The notes under the pieces were generated by a model. It ran no database searches, had not been told where the DNA came from, and saw only the letters and a program-made list of their open reading frames with translations. Shown one piece after another: positions 33,645 through 46,622 of a stretch of 64,000 bases of DNA. The DNA comes from Epiperipatus broadwayi (lineage: Eukaryota > Onychophora > Udeonychophora > Euonychophora > Peripatidae), in assembly GCA_028023455.1 (NCBI GenBank), contig JAQFVV010000445.1:186001-250000 (forward strand). Reading direction: 5' to 3'. How positions within the stretch are numbered: position 1 is the first letter of the stretch; the number at the start of each line of letters is the position of its first letter. The translations under genes were made by a program, and so were the position numbers.

Positions 33645-35000
33645 CAAAGTTATATGGTTTGCCAAAAACTTGCAAACCAGAGATATTCTATTGAGCTGAT
33701 TGTAAGCATAATTAGTTCACCAACACAGATGCTACTTTGTTTTCTAGCTTTTTTTTTACAGCTATCTTTAACAGAAATTTTTAATGTTATGGATACAAAT
33801 CTTTTTCTTGAGATTATCTGAGTTATTAAATTAACTAAGAATAATATTTTGGTATGTTTTGATATTGCTTCACTTTTTATTAGTGTATCTGTAAATGAGG
33901 CTACTGTAGTTTTAAAAAAATATTCAATTGCCTGATTTTGTTGTGGGTTTGATTGAACTCTGCTTATTGAATACATTTTTTTTTCAATGGTCAGATTTAT
34001 AAACAAAGAACAAGTTTAGCTCTGGTTTCACCAATTTTTCCAGTACTGGATTCAATTTTTATGGAAAACTTGAATGACAAAATTTTGATTTCAGAAGTTA
34101 TAAAAGCATCTGTATGGCTGATGTATGTTGATGGTATTTTTGTTATTTGACTTTGGTAAACATGCCTTGATGACTTTTTTAATTTCTTAAACACTTTTTA
34201 CAACAGCATGTTTCTTTATTCCATGGTATATATAGAAATCAAACACATACTGGAGGTGTATCTACACTTTTTTCCCATCACCATCCAGCATTTATTTTAG
34301 TAGCAAAGACATTGTTAAATATAACTAAGAGACTTTCAGATGATAGTCATTTTCACCAGAACATCTCTGGGCTAAAAAAATACTTCTTCATAATGATTTT
34401 GAACATAGTATTATTTATAGAACTTTTTCACTTAATAAAAAAAAAGATTTTAATACTTCAGAACAGTTTTGCCATTATAAATGGAATAACTGATAAAATT
34501 GGTAATGTTTAAAGAAAATTAATATCCAACAATTTATAATATTTTTTTAAAAAAATACTGAAATATTTCCATACTCTAAATTTATTTTGAATGTCATGGT
34601 GCATTTGAAATTCTGTATGGACATTGCTCGCATTCATTCATTGGACAGATTAATCATAGAATAAATATAAGAAAGAAAGAACACGTTTTGGTAGTTAGAG
34701 AAAAATTCATTTCATCAGCCATATATTCACACATAAAATTAACTAACCATGAGATCAATTTTAATAAAACATATTCTGGCAAAAATTGAACAATAAGACC
34801 AGATAGTGCTAAAGGGAAGCTATAGAGATTTTTTAAAAAATCCAAGAGCATAGGCGTGAATTAAATAAAATAAGCAATATGTAAAAAAAAAAATCATTGG
34901 AGGATAAAATATTTTTTAAAACTTCTCATCCAATAGAATTTGAGTATGATGAGAAAATAATAAAAGAAACAATAATGATTTTAAATATCACACATTTTTA
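33645..35000 (+). pseudogene. Penelope-like element, RT plus GIY-YIG, 5'-truncated
   Basis: Plus strand in order, in shifting frames: LYGLPKTCKP (about 33650), VCFDIASLF (motif A, catalytic Asp, 33858-33878), LVSPIFPVLDSIFMENL (motif B region), WLMYVDGIFVI (motif C, 34117-34146), THTGGVSTLFSHHHPAF and LLNITKRLSDD (thumb), NGITDKIGNV, then GAFEILYGHCSHSFIGQINH with RKKEH (GIY-YIG, from about 34598) and SSAIYSHIKLTNHEINF. The second Asp of YVDD is Gly, so polymerase activity would be lost even without the stops. Penelope elements use this RT and the nuclease for target-primed insertion. The minus ORFs at 33650-34194 are shadows of this gene. Confidence 0.72.
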
Positions 35001-35111
35001 TGATTTTAGAATGAAGCACTAAGGAACGTACTTATTATTGCATTGAATGTTAGCTATTTAGCTATTTCATTTTTATTACACAGAATCTCCTGAAAATAAT
35101 TGTATGAAATC

Positions 35112-35159
35112 ATATATATATATACATTAATGTGTGTGTGTGTGTGTGTGTGTGTGTGG
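35112..35159. repeat. (TA)n(TG)n microsatellite
   Basis: Short TA block, ACAT, then about 15 TG units. Confidence 0.9.
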
Positions 35160-37470
35160 AATTTATCTGAAATGATCACAGTTCACATGCGAAAAATTGA
35201 AAATTAACATTAATTTTATACACTGTAATTGGAGGTTATATTGTTCCAGATAACAAAAATAGGAATAAGTTTTAAAAAATGTAAATTCTTAATTGATATT
35301 TTTTATGAAGCAGTATAATCAATAATAATAAATTGCACCTAAATTTAAAACTATAGTTTTTTTTTTTTTTTCAGAAAATGGTTGTATGCTTAGACATTAA
35401 CTATGTAGGTATCCATTTGCATTCTCTCCATAAATCCAAATAGATTAGATCACCATTCTTAACTTAATGTTCATTTAAAAATTAGAAATACTTTATGATT
35501 AATATTAGTAGTAATGGTAATAATGGTATTTTGACTGTTTTCAATATCGGTATGGAAAATGTACAAACTTTGCGTAATAGAAACTCTTCAAGATGAGAAT
35601 ATAAAATAGCAGATATTATTATAAAGTTATCAAAGTTTTAGATGGCTATAAATGATTTTAATGAGTCAGGTAGAATAGATAAATGTTTTTTATTAAGTAA
35701 AAAATGAGCACTTATAATAAATTTACTGTAAATTTGGGTTTGATATCTTTTATTCATTGAATTTCCGAAAGGTCCTATTAATGGTTAATCATGCTAAAAA
35801 TTTATTTGCATAAGGGCATATGATAAAAATTTCGCTTCAAAAAATTTAGAGAAAGAATACTTTTAATTCTTGTTGCATGATGTTGTTGAATCATTATCTT
35901 TTAAAAGACTTTTCCCAAAGTTATGACTTTTTAGCCAAGGAAGTTTGAAAGAGAGCAGAAATCTGAAATCTTTTAACACTCAAGTTAAATATTATGCCCT
36001 TAAAAGGGCATATTATTAAACTCCATAGATCTTTGTAGATATTAATATATAAATGTAGTATAAATGAAGAATATATATATGGTATGCATGCATATATATA
36101 TATGGTATGTATTCATATATATATATATATATTGTAATGGGATGGGGGGGTATCAGGAAGTTTGAACTGGGGTGATGAGATATCATCATCACTCCCAATC
36201 AATTCAAAATTTAAAATATTACATACAAGTACAAAATATTTAAGAGGAGCAGGAGATCAAGAGATCTCTGTGAACATTGTTGAGAGATCAGAAGTTAACT
36301 CAGAAGAGCAACTAAAAAACTATACATGAATCATATATCAACCAGCATTATCATTTAAAAAATAAGTACAAGTAAATCCTGGAGACAAATAACCATCCAT
36401 CAACATAATTGATGATGGGAACAAACAAATCAGTACAATAAAACATATAAATCAACAGTCAACCTTGTGTCTGGATTGGAAATGGGTCTTCTGTAGACCA
36501 GGCTAACTATTAAGCCTTTGCCACTTTGGGCAATTATTTAAACATAACTTGGATGCACCATTTAAGTGCTCATCCATCAGAATACATAAGAATCAGAAAT
36601 CGAAACAATAATGCTGGGACATTTAAAACATGCTGATCATCATCAATGCTCTGGCCACTTGTACTGGCCAACTATAAACTTAAATTTTTTTAACAATTCT
36701 AAACTAAAATAAAATATAGTGTATGGGCTTTAAAGAGTATCCTCTTTTGCACCAACCAAAATGATGATTGATCATCTCTGGATGCCCCAAAGCACTAAAA
36801 ACACATCCTCTTTTATATATTCATCCCATGCTTGAATCTAGCTCAGAGAACACAAGCTCTATTACTGTATGTGACCAAAAGATGATGAAAACAATTTTAA
36901 CAATTAAATAAAATATTGATAACAATAAAAAATGATATTTAAGATCTTATAGATTAAGGGTTCTGATTTTGAATGATACACAATAATAATCACACTGTAA
37001 TTTTGCAAGATTACTACAAAATTCAAGTTATTACATCAATTGCATTATTTCTTAATTAGTTTCTATAAACGCATATATATATATATATATCCGTACACAG
37101 ATGTGCATTTTATAATATAAAAGGAATACATTTCAATTAACATAAAATGATTATTAAAAAAAGATTAAACTTTACATGTATATGAGCACAGACGCGTGAT
37201 TTAGGTATATACAATTAATATTAAATAACAAAATGCTTAAATTTGCATATATATCCTATTTGACAAGCATTGAGATATATGTGCACACAGATTATTTATA
37301 AATTTAATTTTGTCAAACAATAAATGAATATACATAAAATTTATATTTTTAATCAATATTAAAAAAAAAACTCAGCTTATCAAATTCTATTACAGCTTTC
37401 TTATTTTTTTTTTTAAAAAAAAGTATAGTCAATTTTCGAGAGGTTAGAAAGCTTTTTATTAGGTTACCTC
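35160..37470. other. AT-rich filler with TA-rich patches, no gene
   Basis: TA/ATGC-rich repeats at about 36070-36135 give a Tyr-Ile ORF that I discard. The stretch 36140-36880 is less AT-rich and may be an old repeat copy, but it shows no coding motif or ends that I can define. Confidence 0.4.
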
Positions 37471-37482
37471 TTAACTAATTAT
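37471..37482. repeat. Left target-site duplication of RTE-type LINE
   Basis: TTAACTAATTAT, repeated exactly at 38723-38734. It lies directly against the (ATC)n tail of the inserted element. Confidence 0.85.
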
Positions 37483-38722
37483 CATCATCATCATTATCAA
37501 CCATTATCAATCCACTGCAGGATGAAGGTCTCTCCAAGTTTAATCCATCTTCTCCGATCTTTAGCTTCTCTTCTCCACATCACCCTACACATTTTCTTAT
37601 TTCATCCATCCATCTTACATGTGGTCTCCTTCTGGGTCTTTTACAATCTCTTGGAATCCAGTTTAAAATTTCAATTGTCCATCTATTATCATCTCTTCTA
37701 GCAATATGTCCAGCCCAACTCCACTTCAATCTTTTAATTTTTTCAATGAGATCAGTAACACCTGTTTGTTCTCTTACCCATACATTGCGTTTTCGATCTC
37801 TTCTTGTTACTCCCAACATACATCTCTCCATACTTCTTTGAGTGGTCTGAAGTCTCTGTATTGATCTTCTATTAAGTGTCCAAGTCTCAGATCCATAAGT
37901 AAGAACTGGTAAAACACATTTGTTAAAAACCTTTCTTTTCAAACACATAGGCATATTTCCTTTTAATATCAAGTTATTTCTACCAAAAGCACTCCAACCA
38001 AACTTAATTCTATGATTAATTTCCTCTATTATGTTTCCATCTGTATTAATAATCTGACCAAGGTATTTGTAACTCTTAACTTCTTCTAATTCATCATAAT
38101 CAATCTTTATTTTCATATTTTGAGCAAATCGATTAAACATTACTTTAGTCTTTTTAACATTTATCTTTAGTCCTACTTTCCTACTTTCATCTGATAACTC
38201 CTGCAACATTTCCTGCAGCTCGGAAGCATTATTTGCAAAAACAACTACATCATCTGCGAAATCTAAATGACTTAAATAATCTCCATTTACTTTCACTCCT
38301 TTAGTTTCCCATTTTAATCCACAAAATACTTCTTGCAGCACTGCTGTAAAAGTTTTGGAGATATGGAGTCACCTTGTCTTACACCTTTCTCAATGTTGAC
38401 TTTCCCAGTATCATTATGTAATCTAATTGTTGCTGTTGCATTTTTATAAATATTCTTTAAAATATGACAATATCCTGGATCTATACCTTGATGATCCAAT
38501 GCTTTAATCACTGAAGAAATGTTTATAGAATCAAATGCCTTTTCATAATCTACAAATCCAAAACATAATGACAACTCATATTCATTTGTCCTTTCTATAA
38601 CTTCTCTCAATACTTGAATATGATCTACTGTACTAAAACCACTTTTAAATCCAGCTTGTTCTCTTGGTTGGTGAAAATCCAAGGTTCTTTGTAGACGAGT
38701 TGTAATTATCTTGGTAAAAATT
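37483..38722 (-). mobile_element. RTE-type non-LTR retrotransposon, 5'-truncated, recent
   Basis: A 1,240-bp insertion on the minus strand between perfect 12-bp duplications. Its 3' end is a short GAT trinucleotide repeat (CATCATCATCATTATCA on the plus strand) rather than poly-A, as is common for RTE-like elements. It starts inside RT (KIFTKIITTRLQRTLDF) and keeps the complete carboxy-terminal region. The G+C content is higher than in the flanks. The intact duplication and single frameshift point to a young insertion, and so to a full-length active relative in the same genome. Confidence 0.88.
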
Positions 38723-38728
38723 TTAACT
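37580..38728 (-). pseudogene. Reverse transcriptase, RTE-like, one frameshift
   Basis: Two open frames overlap at 38314-38341. The upstream frame (from 38682, open further to about 38725) has REQAGF, the motif A block FVDYEKAFDS (residues 43-52) and motif B GVRQGDSISP (100-109). The downstream frame has motif C FADD (residues 28-31), GLKINVKKTK, YKYLGQIIN, PVLTYGSETWTL, ERCMLGVTRRDRKRN and the basic end RPRRRPHVRWMDEI. A single-base length change near 38330 separates them. The amino-terminal endonuclease is missing by 5' truncation. The RT copies element RNA at a nicked target. Database entries of this family are often mislabelled craniofacial development protein 2-like. Confidence 0.88.
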
Positions 38729-38734
38729 AATTAT
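38723..38734. repeat. Right target-site duplication of RTE-type LINE
   Basis: Exact copy of TTAACTAATTAT from 37471-37482, at the truncated 5' end of the element. Confidence 0.85.
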
Positions 38735-39775
38735 AAATGTCTTTAAATTTAAAAATATAGATTTAAAATGTTTTCCCAAATGAATTATTTAAAAACAACT
38801 CACTTTTGTATACACATTTATCTGTGCTTCTCTTAACATATGTAGACACAGCAGCATATGTATAACTACTTCTTTATTCAGCTGGTGTTTCTCTTGGGAA
38901 AGTTGTTTTTTGGTCAATCCAGGCAATTGTCATCATCAGGTAAAAGTACATAATTCATGTATGGTTGGCTTTTTTTTTCTGTAGTCAGTTCCAATTATAC
39001 TTGGTTTTTGTAAGTTTCAGGTCAGCAAGCTGTTTTCCAGAACACTTTTAAGGCTATGAATTACAAAGAATCTTGACCCATTTCCTCCATGTAAATTCAA
39101 ACTCCTGCTAAGGAAAACAGTCTACTATCTTGCCTTCTTACATCCTCATGGCAGTTCTCTTGATAATTATTCTAGCTATCTTTACAGCTAGCTTTAATAT
39201 GGCCATTTTCTGCAACAGATACCAACTCTTCACAAAATATTTTAGCCAACTTTACAGCTAGCTCTTCTGTTAACTCTTACAAAACTACAAGCCAAACTGC
39301 TCTCTTCAAAAATCATTACCCAGACGAGCTAATTTGTTATCAGCCCTTTTATAGAATCATCTAAGGTGATAACAGCAGCTTGATTAAAAACAGAGTTTTT
39401 ATTTTTATCTCACTAATCCCTTTGAAAACATATACAAGTTTTTACTTAGGGGATTTCTAATAGATAAAAATTTTGTTTAATTAATTAAAATTTCAAAAAT
39501 ACAATAGGGTGTTTTTAAATTTCAAAATCAGAGTAATAATTAATAATAATGCAATATTTATATTTATTCAGACCTTTTTAAAATATTAATTTTATAATGA
39601 AATTTTACTTTAAACCTAGAGTTATTTAACCCTTTACTTATTATTATTTTCTTTTAGGAAATATAGAAAATTATCTACAAAAATGTATCCTGTGTTTATT
39701 TCTACTTTTCCTTTATTTTACATATATATATATACACATACACTATATTAGAGGGTGTGCTGTAATCCAACTGGT
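38735..39775. other. No gene; moderately GC-richer old repeat patch
   Basis: The segment 38820-39360 is less AT-rich than its surroundings and contains GTCATCATCAGG near 38930, the reverse complement of a CUGAUGA. No GAAA partner at hammerhead distance was found. Probably an old repeat of unknown type. Confidence 0.35.
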
Positions 39776-39778
39776 TAC

Positions 39779-39796
39779 AATATATATATATATATT

Positions 39797-39836
<40 letters not shown>
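39779..39836. repeat. (TA)n(GA)n microsatellite
   Basis: Two TA blocks then about nine GA units, adjoining the hairpin repeat that follows. Confidence 0.95.
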
Positions 39837-39837
39837 A

Positions 39838-39935
39838 AATAATAATCAATCTAAACAAGATTGAAACTGACAACTAATTATAATTGTAATGAAAATTAGT
39901 TGTTTGTTTCAATCTTATTTAGATTGATTATTATA
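39838..39935. repeat. Hairpin (foldback) of ~40-bp arms
   Basis: ATAATAATCAATCTAAACAA, AGATTGAAACTGACAACTAATT on the left pairs with AATTAGTTGTTTGTTTCAATCT, TATTTAGATTGATTATTAT on the right around a 14-base loop. Two mismatches are seen. About 190 bp downstream lies a hammerhead-like motif (40122-40147), and the two may be parts of one element. Confidence 0.7.
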
Positions 39936-40121
39936 TTAAGTATATCTGTATAACAATGTTTTATACAGGATATTTGGTCATTGTATATATAGATATAGGT
40001 AATAAGATATGATATAGGTAATAAGATATATGTAAAATGTGCCATTTACAATTAGATATAATGTTTATGTTTATATGATTAAGTAATTGTACATTAATGT
40101 ATTTATATATCTTTTGTAGCT

Positions 40122-40147
40122 CTGAGGAATTGCTGGGCAGTCGAAAC
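40122..40147 (+). ncRNA. Hammerhead-like motif, degenerate
   Basis: CUGAGGA (40122-40128), hairpin AUUGC-UGG-GCAGU, C, then GAAAC (40143). Core-like, but with an unpaired C at the base of stem II. No convincing stem I or III. Listed because the same spacing recurs at 15.15, 32.45 and 49.93 kb. Confidence 0.25.
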
Positions 40148-40199
40148 TGTCAGATGGATTAATTTTAATTTAATAAAACAAGCATTGAAAAGGTAAAAA

Positions 40200-41433
40200 G
40201 AAAGATGGATTTGTCTGTGTTGTAAAAAAATATAAATTCTAACCTAAAACTGTTGAAAAAAAATATTTCCTTGAATTTTAATGACTTGTTATTCGTTATT
40301 GAATTTTTGAACAATACATAGATTAATTATTATGATAATTTATTTAGATAAATCATTAGAAAAAATTTGGATGAACCCATACTTAAAAGTATGACAATAT
40401 ATAGATTAAGTTACAATTAAAAACCAGAATATTAAAAAGTCATTATTATGTAGATGTTTAGATATGCATGGTATTGGATAGAACAGAGATCAGCATAATC
40501 TAAGACTTGTATGAACACACTGAGATTGCCTAAAACACAACTGAGTATAAAGTGGATTAAGTATTTTACATCAGAACATCTATTTTTTTGTATAGTAAAT
40601 AAAAAATTATCATATAATTAATTTATTAGGCAAGACAAACTAAAGAAATTAGAAAATAAATTTCCAAACTTCTTCTGACATAAATAAAGTTATTAATTTA
40701 TTTAGATCTATCTTTAAAATAGATAACCAAAATTTAACACTAAACTATATTAACAATAAAGGCATATTTTAAGCCAATAGTCAACTCAAGCATTAAAAGT
40801 GATTATAATTAAAACCACTTTATTTGCTCTATTGTGCAAAGGGTAGATTCCAGTGAAAAATCCTCTAGTGAATTTTATATTCAGACTTTTATGACAATAT
40901 AATATTGATATAAGTCTTCCTGGGATCCATACTTTCCTGCATATCATCTAAGAAATAACCAACATTTATGAAACAGGTTTACAGTTAAGAAATTTTAACA
41001 TTTCAATTGATTTACTTTTATTCTGGCTTCCTTTATAATAAAATTTACTGTTTGTTTATCAATATTTATCTCTTCAAATACAATAAAACAACTTTTAAAT
41101 AACCCTTGAAATTTCAAAGTCTTTCCAAATGTTTACTAAAAAATATTGGTTTAAAAAAAGTATTAATCATTAGAATTACCAAATGGGTAAAGAAGATTTA
41201 GCTGGTTATCATTTAAGTTCTATAACTATATCTAAAAATAGAAAATACCCATTTAGCAACCAATTTTAATTATATATTGGAGTCTTGAGCAGTAGATGTA
41301 TATAATGGTTTTAAGTTTTGAAATCTGTATGTAATATATGCTGTAAAATGTCCAGATATAGGATACTGCTATGAAATGGTCATACCAACACTCAATTGGC
41401 CATATATAGATCGGAAGATATATATATATATAT

Positions 41434-41470
<37 letters not shown>

Positions 41471-44400
41471 GTAAAACAAAAGCTAATATCCATTACATGT
41501 ATTGTTCCACACACACCAATATAAAAAAGTTAATAAGAAAACAATGATAAATGAACATGAATATGTAACAAGCCATATTTTTGACACAGAAAAATTTAAA
41601 ATCACAGGCAAAATATGAAATAATAGAAAAAGAAAAAATAATTAGTTCTGCACAAATGCAAATGATATAATGAAACAAAAGGCCAATTAATTTTCAATTT
41701 AGCACTAAATTAAAATCATTAATGCTATAAGTATGACATGTAAAGTATTAAAAATTGGCTTAGATAAAATAAGTAGATAAAATTTGAGAAATCATTGATT
41801 ACAAAAATGTATTACTATTATTATAATTATTATCATCATCATCAGAAATAGTGTAAAATTTATAAAAAGGTTTTTATAAAGTTCACAATTATTTAACATT
41901 GAATGGGAAGTACTAATTGATAAAACAGTTATATAATAAATAACATTACAGAATAATTCCATATAATAATCTATATGAAATTTTTAACTATGTTATAACC
42001 AAGTTACAATCAATTAAAATTCATCATACAACCCAAAATCACAACAACTAGTAATAATAATAATATTTGTCTAATCTATGTTAAGTTAAAAGTTTAACTG
42101 CTTTTAGCTTAATACCCTAACCTATATAAGTTATAAATCAGACATAGATACTAGATTTAGTAACTCCACTTGAATTGCTGGTTTTAATTGATTATTGCCT
42201 GGTTAACATCATAGCTATAATTTTATCTAGATTATTACTAAGAAAAATTCCTAATTTATTTCAATGTTTAAATTTTTGAAATTTATATAGAAATAAAAAA
42301 GTAAGACAGTCTTAAAATAACCTATTTTAGGGCAAAAGGCTCTTTGATAATATTTCAAGAATATGAAAAGTAAAGAAGCAGCATTAATCTTCAGGCTTTT
42401 AAACTGTAGAGTGGAAAGAGTTAATGTGGTATTCTTGTTCTGTGTTTTAAGTTTTTAGCTAAAAAAAAAAAAATAGCTAGATATCAATTTATTCACCAAT
42501 TCTAACAATTAAAACTAGTTTAAAAATAAAATACTTATCTAAAAAAAATTTTTAATCCTGATTGAAAAGTGAAAACAATTTCATGGTTTATTTATCTGAA
42601 GTTTAGCTGAATGTTACAGATTTAATTAGAGGGGAAGAAGTTTTCTCTATATACATAAATAAGTACAAAAATATTATATGATCTATGCTTCCTTTTCATT
42701 TCAGTTTCTGCTTTTACATGTTGTGTAATGCTGATCAAATCATACTGTAAAAACTAATCAATAAACTGAAGATTTACACATATTTTACAATTGGAAACAT
42801 GTAACTTTTCCCTGTAATATTAAATATTTTTATAAAATAATCTAAAAATAAATATGTAAATAGTGGATCATAGATTTGTACTTCTACAACATTTATCAAT
42901 ATTTAAATAGTAGCTGAAAAATTAAACATTTACCCATATTCAAAATTAAAAAATTGAACATTTTCTGACAACTTTAAATAATTTTATTTAATTATTATAA
43001 AGTAATCTAAAAGTAGATATATTTGTACTTTTATAATAATAAAATAGTGTTTCCTTGATTTTTATAAAGTTTATAAAATAGTATTTTGATATGTTTTCAT
43101 TGATGTTACTGACCAAATATCGAGGATGGGGGGGGGGGGTATATTTATAAAATAATTTCAAAATAAATACAGTTCAATGGAATTCACTTTTCCATAATGT
43201 TATTTATTGATTATGTGATGGGGTAAAAAAGATCTCATAATATGGAAAGGGACAAGCACAAAAGGTTAAAAAAGACCTCATGGTTTCTAATTAAAAAAAA
43301 GACCCCATGATTTCGAAATATTAGCCATTTTTATATGAAGTAAGTTCTCCAGATAATGATTTGTATATCATCATAATCATGTTTTAAAAATATTTTATGG
43401 GAAAGTAATTGCCAGCTAAGACCCTGCATTGACACTTTTATAGCAACACAATTTGCTGACTAAAGTAGATAGTGCATAAAAGAAGAAAGAATGCTAAAAG
43501 AGAGTTTATACCAATTTTATGGTTCCAATCTTGAAGCTGGCAAAGCAAAATGAGAGGCACATCCTAGAATTGTTACAATCTTAACTGGATCATATACATT
43601 GGTCTTGGTAAAACAATGGTGAACCAAACCTCACTTTAGTCTTTCCTTTTGGACATTCACTTTTTATTGCTAGAGCCTGCATTTTATATTTGTTACTAAC
43701 TATTGTACTATATATTAAGTTTATTGTACTAGGTCATAATTAAATAAAGCATTTTTTAAAATATAATTTGTGATATTTTATAAGAAAAATAAAAAATACA
43801 TAATTCACACTTTGTGCTTTAGTATTGTTTTTATAAAAAAACAAAAAACATTTACAGTCGACGTTATTTTTTGTCTACTTTAAAAAACAAATAAGAAAAT
43901 TTAAAAAGTATATAATTTATAAATAAGAAAATTAAAAATATAGAATTTACAATTAACTTTCGCATTAAAATTGGGTGTCTTTATGAGAATCAATTTTTTA
44001 GAAAATGTTGAATTTACCAATTACTTTTAAAAAATTTGGTTTGGAAGTTCCACACAGTATATAAAAGCAAAACCTGAAATGAAAATTGAGTGCATCCATA
44101 TATATTTATAGAGAAAGTGAAGGAGAGAAAAAAAATTAATTTAAAGTAGAAAAAATGTGACGATTTTACTCTTATACCTATAATTATGCATTCAAGGTAT
44201 CAATGGTAATTTAAATTCACTTTGAAGAATCTGTCTTATTGGTTACAATATCTTCTGTATCAGGCATAATCTAAAATTAATGTAAACTACATAAAAAATA
44301 AGCAAAAACATTCAAACTAATATCAACCAATGAACTGAAATTTCCATTATAATTTCTTTTTCTAATAAAAAAAGTTGCTAGGAATTGCTATATATTCAAA

Positions 44401-46460
44401 TTTTCTTTAGTTAAATTCAAGTTATCTATTGTAAAACCTAAGTTTAATATTCATTTTTAAATTGTTTTGTAATTTATTTTTCTTATGAAAATAAATACTT
44501 ATTATAATTTTGATTAATAAATTATTCATAATATAAATAATTTATTATTACCACTTTTAATGAATTATTATTTATCATGGTTTTTGAATAACTCTTTTAT
44601 TTTATTATTGCATTATTTACATAATTTTTTCTTTTATTCATTTATGTAAATACAAAGTCATTTCTTTGCATATTAAAAACATTATTAAGACTTCGCTAAA
44701 CAATAATACGATAAGTTTCTAAGTGAATTATTTACTTTGTTCGCTTTGCGGCTTACTTTGTTTAATAAATTAATTTTGAACAAAAATTGAAAGTAAAACC
44801 ATTTTTAATGTTATAATCTTTAAATCATATTGCTTTATATTCTATTTGATTTCATTTATTGTGGTGTATATGTTTTAAAATTTATATTTGTTATTGGATT
44901 AATAAATAATATGAAGTAATAAAAGATCAGTAAAAAGTGGGAAATAAAATCATTTTAATTAAGACGTTTAAACGTATAGATAAAAATAAAAAAATTGAAA
45001 AAGGGGGCTGCTAATGATAATTATTGGTTAATTATTGTTATTTTTAAGTGCCTTAAAGTCAATGTTGACTCCTGACAATTTCAAAGAATGACCTAGCGGT
45101 AGATTCGTTAGCGTTTTTCAAGAATGATCTGCGTACATTTATTATTTTGATAGTGGAGCCAATTAATCTCATTGCCGGTCCCTTTTTTCTTTTACAATCA
45201 AACTATACAAGGATTATACACTACTCTAATACATTAAATTCATCTCGTAATATGACCAAAATAATAAGTCAAATAAAATTTTAATAGAATATTTTTGTGA
45301 ATCGGTCTGATTTGTAATTTTAAAAAGGTTAGTAAAATATCGATTTATTTAAAGCCCTTAAAAAAAAAAAAAAATTTCCATACAAGTGCAGAAAATTTTA
45401 AAAGTAATTCCACTCTTAACATCACATCGGCAAAAAAATCGGTTAGTATAAAAATAGGACCCTTGAACGTACAACAAAAAATGTATGAAAATCTTTTATT
45501 AAAAAATAAGAAGATAAATTGCGTTATAAAAAAAATCAAGAAAGAACCAATCTTCTTTTGCCTAACAACAGTTGTGATACTTTAGTGTTTTAATCGCAAC
45601 GCATTTTGCAATTTTTTAAAAATTACTGTACATGTTATTGTTTTTAAAGCATAAAACTGTTGAATAAATGATTGTAGCATTTCCAAAGAATTTGAAAAGT
45701 AAAAGAAAGGGAGAATTAAGGTAAGTGGGTTACTAATACGGTGCACATATTATACACATGTGTGTTAAACTCTCTGCCCTGAAAGATTTAATAACTAGTA
45801 ACAGAGTACTTACGTTTAAATGATATTCACTCCATTGTAGCTGATACCAGTTTGCCTTTATTTTCCATTTTTTTAAAACAATTTGTTACAGTCTAGTATT
45901 TTTACATTTAATAAATTCTTTATGTTATTAAGTTATATAAGACCACACCATAATCGTTTTTGTTTCAGTATACTAATATATATATATATATACGTAATTA
46001 CAAAATATGATACAAAAATAAAAAAAAATAATTATACTTCATAAAGCCTCTTCAATTTTAGAGCTCTTATTTCCTAACGTAATATCATCATCATATATTT
46101 AGTTTTCTAAACATTATGTGATCCTGGTGTATCTATGTGACTTTTATATTTAATTCATTTGATTAAATTTACATTTTTTTCTTTAGTTTATTTAGCAATA
46201 AATGAGTGTGGGAACTTTTAGCTCTTAATTTCATCACTTTATCACTGGTCTAAACTGAACATATTGTAGGGGGTGTGTGTTATATATTACTGTCTTTAAT
46301 TAAAATTATTTTAAAACTAATATTTTATTTTTGTTTTGACTTTACACAAGATTCTTTATAAGTATAACGAAAATTACTGAATCTGAACAAAAAAAAATGA
46401 ATGAAAGTATTTATATTTTTAGATCATTAAAGTGAAATAAAAGACATAGTAACACTTAAT
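40200..46460. other. AT-rich filler, no gene recognised
   Basis: About 6 kb with (TA)n at 41419-41468 and poly-A/T/G tracts (a G run near 43129). Short ORFs at 41493-41678 and 45345-45539 on the minus strand are Phe/Ile-rich products of AT bias. I see no motif on either strand. Confidence 0.45.
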
Positions 46461-46477
46461 AAATTATATTCAGGCTT
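46461..46477. repeat. Left target-site duplication of SINE
   Basis: AAATTATATTCAGGCTT matches AAATTATATTTAGGCTT at 46582-46598 with one C/T difference. Confidence 0.8.
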
Positions 46478-46581
46478 GTCAAGCATTGGTTATCGAGAGG
46501 TCAGTGACAGCTGCTTTACAAGCAGTTGTCCCGGGTTAGCGGGTTCGCTTCCCAGCTGATGCGATGACACATGAGAAAAAA
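46478..46581 (+). mobile_element. tRNA-derived SINE, third head type
   Basis: It starts TGTCAAGCATTGG (left duplication ending just before) and ends GATGACACATGAGAAAAAAAA. The head has TATCGAGAGGTCAGTGACAGC around box A, anticodon stem CTGC/GCAG with loop TTTACAA (reading UAC), a partial internal duplication (CGGGTTAGCGGGTTCGC) and box B GGTTCGCTTCC. The 5' TGTCA and 3' TGACA can pair outside the acceptor helix, as in the other copies. The 17-bp duplication with one mismatch dates it as somewhat older than the 2.2-kb copy. Confidence 0.8.
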
Positions 46582-46598
46582 AAATTATATTTAGGCTT
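46582..46598. repeat. Right target-site duplication of SINE
   Basis: AAATTATATTTAGGCTT, one mismatch from the left copy, directly after the poly-A tail. Confidence 0.8.
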
Positions 46599-46622
46599 CA
46601 AAACTTTATTATAGAATCAGGT

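Noticed and set aside
33650-34194. Two minus ORFs of 118 and 65 codons
   Set aside because: Shadows of the plus-strand Penelope-like RT, whose motifs A, B and C read in the opposite direction.
38925-38945. CCTGATGATGAC on the minus strand as a hammerhead core
   Set aside because: No GAAA at a distance that gives a stem II, and no stem I or III.
41825-41850. TGATGATGATGA (minus) as hammerhead core
   Set aside because: A simple trinucleotide repeat; no GAAA partner or helices.
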